Shown piece by piece: positions 1 to 5,505 of a stretch of DNA of 8,961 nucleotides (position 1 is its first letter; every line of letters begins with the position of its first letter). Source of the DNA: Bordetella parapertussis (GTDB lineage: Bacteria; Pseudomonadota; Gammaproteobacteria; Burkholderiales; Burkholderiaceae_C); NCBI GenBank assembly GCA_945900695.1, contig CAMDJU010000106.1, forward strand, positions 1 through 8,961, given 5' to 3'. A model generated the notes under the pieces. The model made no database searches. It was given only the letters and a program-made list of their open reading frames with translations, and was not told the DNA's origin. The position numbers were made by a program, and so were the translations under genes.

Positions 1-63
1 ACCCTGTTAACAACCTGGTTCTGTCAATTGAACCTGCGATATTTCACTCAAGAGGATGTGGCC

Positions 64-576
64 ATGAAACGTATTTCCAGCATTTTGTCGTTGTGCGGTG
101 TGGTGCTGCTCCAAGCCTGCCAGGGCTTTCCCATGAAAGTCGACACCACCGTGTACACGCCGCCTGGCGTGGCAGAGCCGGCACCGGCCAAGCCGCCCGT
201 TTCCATGGTTTCGCCGATGATGGAAAAACGTGAAACCTTTGTCGCCACTGGCTACTCGGTGATCAGCGTGCAAAACAGCAAAAACCCCTCGCAGCAGCGT
301 TTGTTGGCCATCCGCGCCTCCAAGCTCGACGCCTACCGCTCGCTGACCGAGCAGGTTTATGGCCAGCAACTGGACGCAACCACCACCGTGGCCGACATGA
401 CCGTGATCAGCGATAACTTCCGCGCCCGTGTCGAAGGCGTGGTTTACGGCGCTCAGTTGGTCAGCATCACCCCGGTGGGCGAGGACACCTATGAGACCAC
501 CTTGTCGCTGGACCGCCAAGTGGTGATGGACTTGCGCGCTTTGTATTTGAACCAGTTGGCCCTGCGCAGCCGTTGA
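64..576 (+). CDS. flgP: FlgP-like flagellar outer-membrane lipoprotein (LPP20 family)
   Basis: The 170-residue product starts with a lipoprotein signal: basic MKR, a hydrophobic stretch, then L-L-Q-A-C with the lipidated Cys at residue 19. Gln follows the Cys, and there is no Asp at +2, so outer-membrane sorting is expected. A Pro-rich linker (about residues 35-58) leads to a domain with ATGYSVISVQ, then an AIRASKLDAYRSLTEQVYG helix and VEGVVYGAQLVS, which is the pattern of FlgP/LPP20 proteins. In Vibrio and Campylobacter FlgP forms basal disk or ring material under the outer membrane around the flagellar base. The start at 64 is chosen because AGAGG at 51-55 lies 8 bases before it; a longer in-frame reading from a TTG at 28 has no such site. 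The flgT-like gene follows after 28 bases. An flgO gene, the usual Vibrio partner, could lie left of the window. The family call is by eye. Confidence 0.82.
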   Translation: MKRISSILSLCGVVLLQACQGFPMKVDTTVYTPPGVAEPAPAKPPVSMVSPMMEKRETFVATGYSVISVQNSKNPSQQRLLAIRASKLDAYRSLTEQVYGQQLDATTTVADMTVISDNFRARVEGVVYGAQLVSITPVGEDTYETTLSLDRQVVMDLRALYLNQLALRSR

Positions 577-604
577 TGCGCCAGCCACTTGCACAAAGCC
601 GATC

Positions 605-1714
605 ATGAAAACCCTTCTTCCTAGCTGGCCCTGGACCTTGGCCCTGGTGTGCGCCTTGTCCATGGGTGGCGCCTGGGGCCAGTCTGGCCCCAGCCCTGCC
701 CATGTGCAGGCGGCCCAACAAAAGCTGCAAATGATCGACATCTCGGCCGAGCAGCGCTTGGCCGCTTTGCGCCAATCGCTGTTGAAAACAGCCATGGAAG
801 GCCCCACCGAGGTGAAGAGCACACAGTGGATTGATCACACCGGTGCTTTGCGCGAGAGCAGCAGTTTTACCTCCGGCATGCTGGTGCGCGGTGTGCGCGT
901 GCTCAGCGACCCGGCAAGCCCTGGGGTGGAAAAAGTCCAGTCCAAAGACCAGAAAGCGGTGTTGGAAAAAGCCTGTGAGCGCTCTGCCCACGAACGCGCC
1001 AGCCCTTGGCACCATGTCACCCTCGATGTGGTGGTGTCCCCCCACCTGAATCCCTCAGATCGGTTCCCCGCGCAGCAAATTGCGCTCGAATTGCGCCAGC
1101 AAATTCACCACCGCACCGCGCAGTCGCCACATTGGCGTGTCAGCAACAAGGTGACTTATGCCAACACCTATGACAAAGCCTTGCTCACACAAGGCGAGCA
1201 AAACCTGCCTTGGCGCTTGAATGTGATGGTGGGCTTGGACCCGCAATCTGCACCGTCCAACCCCACGTTTGCCTTGCGTTGGGAAGTCTCACACCGCTTG
1301 GAGCGGGCCCTCTTTTTGACCCAACAACATTGGGTCACCTTGCCCCAAGCGGGTGTGGCGGCATCGGGCTTGGAGCCTGTGGTCAGCGCGCAAATCCAAG
1401 CCGTGGTGGAAACCTTTCACCGTGCCATGGACGCACGCATGGCCTGCTTGCCACCTCAATTTGAAGCCCAGCTTGACCCTGATAAAACCTTGCGCATCAA
1501 CGCCGGCCATCTCAGTGGCTTGCGCTTGGGCGATGTGTTGGTGATTGCCGATCGTCAAAAAATTCCCGCCCGCATCATGGAGCCCGGCAACCTCGAGGGG
1601 GTCACCCTGGCCGAGGTGCGCTCGGTCTATGCTTACAGTGCCGAACTCAAAACCATTGCCGGTGTGATGCCCAAGGGTGCGGCCCAATGGGTGGCCATGC
1701 CCTACACCCCATGA
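605..1714 (+). CDS. flgT: FlgT-like periplasmic flagellar ring protein
   Basis: The 369-residue product begins with a Sec signal peptide (MKTLLPSWPWTLALVCALSMGGAWG, probable cleavage after AWG near residue 25). A helical N-terminal region follows, then a middle part with strands such as VTLDVVVSPHLNP and WRLNVMVGLDP. The C-terminal part (about residues 280-369) contains LRINAGHLSGLRLGDVLVI and ends with an AEVRSVYAYSAEL strand. That last segment resembles the FlgT C-terminal domain, and the length is close to Vibrio FlgT. In Vibrio, FlgT builds the H ring around the L and P rings and helps recruit stator-ring proteins. Placement right after an flgP-like gene supports the call, because these genes work together in Vibrio. 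The N-terminal half is hard to match by eye, so homology rests mainly on the C-terminus, context and size. No strong ribosome-binding site is seen before 605, so coupling to the upstream gene is possible. Confidence 0.62.
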   Translation: MKTLLPSWPWTLALVCALSMGGAWGQSGPSPAHVQAAQQKLQMIDISAEQRLAALRQSLLKTAMEGPTEVKSTQWIDHTGALRESSSFTSGMLVRGVRVLSDPASPGVEKVQSKDQKAVLEKACERSAHERASPWHHVTLDVVVSPHLNPSDRFPAQQIALELRQQIHHRTAQSPHWRVSNKVTYANTYDKALLTQGEQNLPWRLNVMVGLDPQSAPSNPTFALRWEVSHRLERALFLTQQHWVTLPQAGVAASGLEPVVSAQIQAVVETFHRAMDARMACLPPQFEAQLDPDKTLRINAGHLSGLRLGDVLVIADRQKIPARIMEPGNLEGVTLAEVRSVYAYSAELKTIAGVMPKGAAQWVAMPYTP

Positions 1715-1720
1715 ACTTCC

Positions 1721-1726
1721 AGGAGA
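1721..1726 (+). promoter_or_regulatory. Shine-Dalgarno site fixing the LysM gene start
   Basis: AGGAGA lies 5 bases before the ATG at 1732. It rules in that start over the in-frame ATGs at 1687 and 1711, which overlap the end of flgT and have no comparable site. Confidence 0.75.
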
Positions 1727-1731
1727 ACCGC

Positions 1732-2181
1732 ATGCATGACCTCGACCGCACCCCCGTGAGCCGCGCCAGCCTTGGCTGGGCGCTGTTGGCCTGTGCCTTG
1801 ACCTTGGCTGAGCCCGCTTTCGCGGCCGATCCCACCCCCGCGGGTGGCAACGCCGCTGCCAAGGCCGCCGCCAGCCCAGGCCCCGTGAAATACACCGTGC
1901 GCGAAGGCGACACCTTGGACAAAGTCATTCGTTTGCACATGGGCAACAGCCCGCTGCGCATCGAGCTGTTGCGCGACGCAGTGGTCCAACAAAACCCCCA
2001 TGCGTTTGTCAAAGGCTCGACCAAGGTGTTGCTGGCCAATGCGGTCATCACCGTGCCCAACCACAACGAGTTGTTGCAAAAACAATTGGGGTCGGCCATG
2101 CCTGTGGCAGATCCGACCCCACCAGCGGCCAGCACATCCATGGCGGAAGATCGCCGAAAAACCTGGGTGCGCTATCCTTGA
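1732..2181 (+). CDS. Small exported protein with FimV/HubP-type LysM domain
   Basis: This 149-residue protein has a Sec signal peptide (hydrophobic residues 13-26, cleavage expected after A-F-A at residue 31), an Ala/Pro-rich linker, and one LysM-like domain at about residues 52-110. The domain opens with KYTVREGDTLDKVI. It contains VVQQNPHAFVKG and closes with LLANAVITVPN, the same order as the LysM domain at the start of FimV and HubP (RRGDTL, then NPDAF, then a closing strand ending in VP). LysM binds peptidoglycan, so a periplasmic, wall-bound protein is expected. FimV and HubP are large inner-membrane polar landmark proteins; here the long tail is absent and only a short Pro/Ala stretch and a basic end follow. 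The gene starts 17 bases after flgT and lies 36 bases before the FliK-like gene, so it is probably in one operon with them. A role in anchoring the flagellar ring or motor to the wall is inference. Confidence 0.72.
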   Translation: MHDLDRTPVSRASLGWALLACALTLAEPAFAADPTPAGGNAAAKAAASPGPVKYTVREGDTLDKVIRLHMGNSPLRIELLRDAVVQQNPHAFVKGSTKVLLANAVITVPNHNELLQKQLGSAMPVADPTPPAASTSMAEDRRKTWVRYP

Positions 2182-2186
2182 CGCTC

Positions 2187-2202
2187 GCCGCCAAGGGGCG
2201 GC
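2187..2202 (+). repeat. GC hairpin just before the FliK-like gene's ribosome-binding site
   Basis: GCCGCC (2187-2192) and GGCGGC (2197-2202) form a perfect 6-bp all-GC stem with an AAGG loop. It sits between the LysM-gene stop and the GGAGG at 2206-2210. No T run follows, so a terminator is unlikely. It could limit translation or protect an mRNA end. Confidence 0.5.
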
Positions 2203-2217
2203 TGCGGAGGTCACACC

Positions 2218-3396
2218 ATGTTGGGAGCCGAAAGTGTTTTGGGCGCCATGCGAGCCACGCCAGTCCAACTGGACATGCGGCCGCATTGGGTCGAGACCAG
2301 CATGGCCGAGCAATTGGGCCTGCAAGATGGCCAAGTGGTTCAGGCCTTGGTCGAAAAAAAAGATGGTCGGGTGCGCCTGTGGTTAAAAGACTTTTCGTTT
2401 GACTTGCCCAATGGCTGGGTGCTCAAAGATGGTGACAAGCCCTTTTTGCGCGTCTCACTCAACCCCGGTGGCTGGGGCCTGCTGATCCAAAACCCGACGG
2501 ACCTGTCTGCCGCCGCTGACAAAGCCAATGTGGCGCTGAGCGGTTTGGGTGGCAAGGGGGCGGCCGGGGCTGTGTCTGGCGCTGGTTTTGTGGCCACCGA
2601 TGCGGTGGCCAACTCCACTGCCACCAGCAACCGACTCAACACCTTGGTGTTTCAGCCGCCGGGCTTTGCGGCTTTTCGCCAGTTGTTGCAAATGATTGAC
2701 ATGCGGGCGCCCCAAATCGCGCAGCTGACCATGGGCCAATCGGATGTGCTGGCGCGTTTATCGGGCCTGGGGCTGTCCATGGGCCAATTGCAACCCCTGG
2801 GCTTGCGCAAAGCCTTGGCGCCTTATTTCAGGTCGGTGGAGAGCCAGCTGTCGCAGCGCCAAAAAGTGGAAGATGAGCCCCGGTCCTTGATCCGCGAGTT
2901 GTTGAGCAGCTTGGGCGAAGAGGACACCGGGGCATCGGTCAATGGCCTGTCCGAAGACCTGCACAAAGCCTTGAATGAGCTGGAAGCAGCCCAGTTGCAA
3001 TCGGCCATTGACCTCAATCGCGGCGAACTCAACCTGCGCTTGATGTTGCCCTTCACCGACGCGGACCCGGTGGAGTTGCATTTTCAACGCCCCCCCCGAA
3101 AGCCGGGTGACGAAAATCCCCCGTTGAGCGTGGACATCCATTCGCAAAGCCGACTGCTCGGTGAGGTTTGGTTGCACACCTTGATCAAAGCGGGGCACCA
3201 AGTCGAGCTGACCATGTGGGCCGTGCGCGAAGAGGTGGCGCAGCAAGCGCGCACGCACGCCACAGAGCTGGTGATGGAGTTGGATGCAGCCGGATTGGAG
3301 TTGCAGCAATTTCAAATCTACAACAGCCCACGCCCAGGCATCGACGCCGCCCGGCCGGCGCCCCAGCGTGGCTTGGTGGTGGACGCATTGGCATGA
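2218..3396 (+). CDS. FliK-like flagellar hook-length control protein
   Basis: The product has 392 residues and no signal peptide. A strong GGAGG at 2206-2210, 7 bases before the ATG, fixes the start. The last third (about residues 268-380) resembles the FliK C-terminal domain (Flg_hook): ELNLRLMLPF, then a segment with LLGEVWLHTLIKAG (GEVW from residue 315), then VELTMWAVREEV, an ATELVMELDAAGLEL helix and a final strand. In FliK this domain acts on FlhB to switch export from hook to filament subunits. The N-terminal part is not clearly alignable. The canonical fliK of these bacteria normally sits in the fliEFGHIJK region, so this is probably a second FliK-type protein; the genome would have to show that. 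It is paired with an FlhB C-terminal homologue 7 bases downstream. Two 8-base homopolymers lie in frame, A8 at 2354-2361 and C8 at 3090-3097. Confidence 0.75.
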   Translation: MLGAESVLGAMRATPVQLDMRPHWVETSMAEQLGLQDGQVVQALVEKKDGRVRLWLKDFSFDLPNGWVLKDGDKPFLRVSLNPGGWGLLIQNPTDLSAAADKANVALSGLGGKGAAGAVSGAGFVATDAVANSTATSNRLNTLVFQPPGFAAFRQLLQMIDMRAPQIAQLTMGQSDVLARLSGLGLSMGQLQPLGLRKALAPYFRSVESQLSQRQKVEDEPRSLIRELLSSLGEEDTGASVNGLSEDLHKALNELEAAQLQSAIDLNRGELNLRLMLPFTDADPVELHFQRPPRKPGDENPPLSVDIHSQSRLLGEVWLHTLIKAGHQVELTMWAVREEVAQQARTHATELVMELDAAGLELQQFQIYNSPRPGIDAARPAPQRGLVVDALA

Positions 3397-3403
3397 GACC
3401 GCT

Positions 3404-3697
3404 GTGCTGAGAGACCGCTTTCAAGCCATTGCCCTCGAATATGGGCGCAACAAAACCCCACGTGTCTCGGCCAAGGGCCATGGGGAATTGGCCCGCATGA
3501 TCTTGGCCGAGGCTGAAAAGCAAGGCGTGTTTGTGTCGCAAGACCCTCAGTTGCTGTCTTTGCTGGCGCGATTGGAAGTGGGGGATGAAATTCCCCAAGA
3601 CATGTATACCGCCGTGGCGGTGATTTTGTCGTGGGTTTATTGGCTCAAGGGCATGGAGCCAGGCGATGAAAAAAGGGATTTGCCCCGCGCGCCTTAA
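3404..3697 (+). CDS. FlhX-type protein: stand-alone homologue of the FlhB C-terminal domain
   Basis: The product has 97 residues, starting from a GTG 7 bases after the FliK-like stop. It lines up with the cytoplasmic C-terminal half of FlhB: FQAIALEYGRNKTPRVSAKGHGELA, then EKQGVFVSQDPQLLSLLARLEVGDEIPQDMY, then TAVAVILSWVYWLKG. The NPTH self-cleavage motif of FlhB is absent because the protein begins just past that point, so it resembles the large post-cleavage fragment without a membrane domain. Short proteins of this kind are known (FlhX in Helicobacter, YlqH in Bacillus); Helicobacter FlhX can substitute for the cleaved FlhB fragment. Partnership with the adjacent FliK-like protein is likely from gene order. 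The ribosome-binding site is weak, so translational coupling is probable. Its TAA interlocks with the stop codon of flgN on the other strand. Confidence 0.85.
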   Translation: MLRDRFQAIALEYGRNKTPRVSAKGHGELARMILAEAEKQGVFVSQDPQLLSLLARLEVGDEIPQDMYTAVAVILSWVYWLKGMEPGDEKRDLPRAP

Positions 3698-4119
3698 GCG
3701 TCGCTGTAACCGCGGCGTCGGCGCAGGCGGTTGATTTTGCCCAAACGGTCATACACCTCGACCGAGCTGGCTGGGTCGTCAATGACCATGCTTTGCAATG
3801 TGCCCCGAATGGCGTCAAGCTTGCGCACGATCAAAATTTCGTTGCGCCGGTGCATATCGCGGCATACGACCATGCGCGCTTTGAACGCATCCCACTCGCT
3901 GCCGAGTCGATCGGCATCTTCGGGTTGGCGCACACCGCTCAAGGTGCTGAGTTGCTCCAGCAGATCGTTTTTTTGTTCCAGCAGTTGTTCGAAGTGGTCC
4001 AAATCCTGTGATTTCAGGGCTTCGAACTCTTGCTCGAGCAAAGCCTCCAGCCCGTTCACCAAGGCCAAAGCCTCGGTGTGGCGGGTGTCTTCAGGCGCAA
4101 GCACGGCTTCGGCCAACAT
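3694..4119 (-). CDS. flgN: FlgN-family flagellar export chaperone
   Basis: This 141-residue protein is rich in helix and coiled-coil heptads, as in LVNGLEALLEQEFEALKSQDLDHFEQLLEQKNDLLEQLSTL (about residues 21-61). It ends with a basic segment, RLGKINRLRRRRGYSDA. That long N-terminal helical hairpin and the size are typical of FlgN. FlgN is the cytosolic chaperone that carries the hook-filament junction proteins FlgK and FlgL to the export gate. Position supports the call: it starts 8 bases after flgM, giving flgA-flgM-flgN on the minus strand. Sequence conservation in this family is low, so the call leans on context and architecture. Its stop overlaps that of the convergent FlhX gene. Confidence 0.87.
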   Translation of the reverse strand: MLAEAVLAPEDTRHTEALALVNGLEALLEQEFEALKSQDLDHFEQLLEQKNDLLEQLSTLSGVRQPEDADRLGSEWDAFKARMVVCRDMHRRNEILIVRKLDAIRGTLQSMVIDDPASSVEVYDRLGKINRLRRRRGYSDA

Positions 4120-4127
4120 GATGGGGA

Positions 4128-4445
4128 TCAGCCTTGAACCATTCTTTCCAGCGACACAAAGCTCTCGGCAATGCGGCGTGGGTTCAAGGGGTAGTTGCCT
4201 TCACGCAAAGCTTCCTTGATGGACTCCACCTTGGCGCGGTCAAAGCTGGGTTGCTCTTTGACGCGCTCGGCCACATTGCTCAAAGACAAGGTGTCGATAT
4301 TGCTGGACTTGGATTTCACCGGCGCCGCATCTTCAGGCGTGGCTTGGGCTTGCGCACCTTGTTTTTTGTCAACTTTTTCGATGGCGCTTCTCATAGAGGC
4401 ATTCGATTGCGACATACGGGTTTGGTTGTTGATGGCTTCAGACAT
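4128..4445 (-). CDS. flgM: FlgM, anti-sigma-28 factor
   Basis: The 105-residue product has a low-complexity, disordered N-terminal half and a C-terminal half with NIDTLSLSNVAERV, then RAKVESIKEALREGNYPLNPRRIAESFVSLERMV, the conserved FlgM pattern. FlgM binds sigma-28 (FliA) and holds it inactive until the hook is done, when FlgM is exported through the flagellum. The start at 4445 (MSEAINNQ) is preferred over a GTG four codons upstream at 4457 because it gives the usual FlgM length and has GAG spaced before it; this choice is not certain. A sigma-28 promoter precedes it at 4501-4527, so FlgM is made under the factor it inhibits. flgN follows after 8 bases. Confidence 0.94.
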   Translation of the reverse strand: MSEAINNQTRMSQSNASMRSAIEKVDKKQGAQAQATPEDAAPVKSKSSNIDTLSLSNVAERVKEQPSFDRAKVESIKEALREGNYPLNPRRIAESFVSLERMVQG

Positions 4446-4470
4446 GAAGGGTCTCACTTTCTTTCAACAG

Positions 4471-4488
4471 GGAAAGGCAATTCTTTCC
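4471..4488 (-). repeat. Short stem-loop in the flgM leader
   Basis: GGAAAG (4471-4476) and CTTTCC (4483-4488) form a perfect 6-bp stem with a 6-base loop. It falls in the 5' leader predicted from the sigma-28 promoter, about 25 bases before the flgM start. Its role is unknown. Confidence 0.4.
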
Positions 4489-4500
4489 GCGTCATTGGAA

Positions 4501-4527
4501 TTATCGGTGCCAAGCTTGAAATCTTGA
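4501..4527 (-). promoter_or_regulatory. Sigma-28 (FliA) promoter of flgM-flgN
   Basis: Read on the minus strand, TCAAGATT (-35; 6 of 8 with TAAAGTTT) is followed by exactly 11 bases and ACCGATAA (-10; 7 of 8 with GCCGATAA). Transcription would start near 4494, about 50 bases before the flgM ATG. This gives late-class expression of flgM, as in Pseudomonas and enteric bacteria. Confidence 0.82.
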
Positions 4528-4563
4528 GCGCCGACGGCGAATAAATCAGTAATGGTTGTAAAG

Positions 4564-4581
4564 AATGAATTGGTATTCATT
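4564..4581. repeat. AT-rich inverted repeat just after the flgA stop
   Basis: AATGAAT (4564-4570) and ATTCATT (4575-4581) are perfect complements around a 4-base loop, starting 3 bases beyond the flgA TAG. The stem is all weak pairs apart from one G-C, with only a short T run downstream in the flgA direction. It could be a weak terminator or a protein-binding palindrome. Confidence 0.4.
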
Positions 4582-4583
4582 TT

Positions 4584-5399
4584 CTACATTGCCCGTGCTG
4601 CGTTGAAGCCTGTGACCACTGCACTCAATGATCGACCCGACTCCGGGTTTTTTAAGCGAATTTGCTCGCCCAAGATGCCATCTTGCTGGGCTTCAGCCCG
4701 CAAAGTGATCAAAAAACCTTTGCCCTCACCCGACGAGACCATCACCAACTGGCCCCGGCGAACCATTTGGGCCGCCTTCAGGTCGTAGGTGCGCAAGGCG
4801 GTTTGGGCCGGCAAGTCGCGCTGCAGCTCCATGTGGGTCAAGGCGGAAGCATCGCTCAGGTAACTGGTCTCGCCGCTGGGCAAAGCCATCTCCACCAAAC
4901 TGAATTGATGGGGGGCTGCCACAGAACCGCGCCTGATGGCTTGGTTGGCCACCAAAACCTGGCGCATCACCAGCCCGGGCTGCATTTTTGGGGCAGTGGG
5001 TGCTTGCGTTGAAGGGGTGCTGGCCAGGGGTGTGGGCACAGCTTCGGGGCGCGCCATGACCTGCACAAAATGCTGCCAAACGGGTTGATCGCAGCGGGCG
5101 CGCACCGATTGGCGGTTGCCAAAAGGCAAATCAAATTGGATTTTTTTGGCACACGCCGGGATGTTCAAGCGGGGGTCCAAGGGGGTCACCTGCAAAGCGC
5201 TCAAGGGCATTTGGGTCTGCTCGGCCACCCATTGGCGCGCACCTTCGTTCAATTGCGCATGGCCGGCCGTTTGCGCCCCAGACAAGCCAGCCCACAGGCC
5301 AGCCAGCACGGCCACGGCCCAGGCGTTCGACCGCTTCGTCGGGGTTGGGGGAGCGGCGTCAAAAATGACGCTGCTTTGGGGTTTAAGTGGGCACAGCAT
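4584..5399 (-). CDS. flgA: FlgA, P-ring assembly chaperone
   Basis: The product has 271 residues. A signal peptide follows an unusually long N-terminal stretch: KRS at 22-24, hydrophobic core NAWAVAVLAGLWAGL, cleavage near SGA-Q at 42/43. After a first domain (LNEGARQWV through a Cys pair in IPACAKKI and VRARCDQP) and a Pro/Thr linker comes an SAF-type region: VLVANQAIRRGSVAAPHQFSLVEMALP, LPAQTALRTYDLKAAQMVRRGQLVMVSS, then GILGEQIRLKNPESGRSLSAVVTGFNAARA. This closing stretch is characteristic of FlgA, the periplasmic chaperone that helps FlgI form the P ring. The ATG at 5399 is preferred to upstream in-frame starts (up to 5555) because a sigma-54 promoter at 5462-5477 would put the transcript start near 5451. 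No good ribosome-binding site precedes it. flgM lies 138 bases downstream. Confidence 0.92.
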   Translation of the reverse strand: MLCPLKPQSSVIFDAAPPTPTKRSNAWAVAVLAGLWAGLSGAQTAGHAQLNEGARQWVAEQTQMPLSALQVTPLDPRLNIPACAKKIQFDLPFGNRQSVRARCDQPVWQHFVQVMARPEAVPTPLASTPSTQAPTAPKMQPGLVMRQVLVANQAIRRGSVAAPHQFSLVEMALPSGETSYLSDASALTHMELQRDLPAQTALRTYDLKAAQMVRRGQLVMVSSGEGKGFLITLRAEAQQDGILGEQIRLKNPESGRSLSAVVTGFNAARAM

Positions 5400-5404
5400 T
5401 TGCA
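5389..5404 (+). promoter_or_regulatory. Candidate sigma-54 promoter of the LysM/lysozyme gene
   Basis: GGGCACA-GCAT-TTGCA fits the sigma-54 pattern TGGCACG-N4-TTGCA/T, missing at the first base and the variable seventh base. GG (5390-5391) and GC (5402-5403) have the required 10-base spacing. Transcription would begin near 5415, about 90 bases before the ATG at 5506. The site overlaps the flgA start codon on the other strand. Confidence 0.6.
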
Positions 5405-5421
5405 AGTAAAGGGTTAAGGGT

Positions 5422-5447
5422 GTTGAAGTTTTGACAAATCGTTGAAG
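5422..5447. repeat. Direct repeat of GTTGAAG in the flgA/lysozyme intergenic region
   Basis: GTTGAAG occurs at 5422-5428 and 5441-5447, 19 bases apart (just under two helical turns), in the stretch shared by both predicted leaders. Each copy is followed by ACAAA within about ten bases. It may be chance or a regulator site. Confidence 0.3.
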
Positions 5448-5461
5448 ACAAAACACTCCCA

Positions 5462-5477
5462 AGCAATTTAGATGCCA
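5462..5477 (-). promoter_or_regulatory. Sigma-54 promoter of flgA
   Basis: On the minus strand TGGCATC-TAAA-TTGCT matches TGGCACG-N4-TTGCA/T except at two bases of the -24 block. GG and GC are spaced by exactly 10 bases. Transcription would start near 5451, about 50 bases before the flgA ATG at 5399. Sigma-54 promoters need an ATP-dependent activator such as an FleQ or FlrC homologue. Confidence 0.7.
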
Positions 5478-5505
5478 ACCACCATCAACCCCTACCGAGC
5501 GCACC

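Noticed and set aside
28..63. N-terminal extension of the FlgP-like gene to a TTG at 28
   Set aside because: The ATG at 64 has a good ribosome-binding site and places a clean lipoprotein signal at the N-terminus.
7..1045. Long open frames on the minus strand opposite flgP and flgT
   Set aside because: They are His/Gly/Arg-rich with no recognisable family, typical of the antisense of GC-rich genes; the same applies to long antisense frames opposite the FliK-like, lysozyme, flgB and flgD genes.
4493..4508. Minus-strand TGGCACC-GATA-ATTCC, a perfect sigma-54 -24 block overlapping the flgM sigma-28 site
   Set aside because: The -12 block lacks the required G of GC at the right spacing, while the sigma-28 elements at the same place fit well.
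5147..5163. TGGCACA on the plus strand inside flgA as a sigma-54 promoter
   Set aside because: No GC at the -12 position, and it lies inside a gene far from any start.
5431..5459. TTGACA at 5431 as a sigma-70 -35 box for the lysozyme gene
   Set aside because: Nothing like TATAAT lies 16-18 bases downstream.
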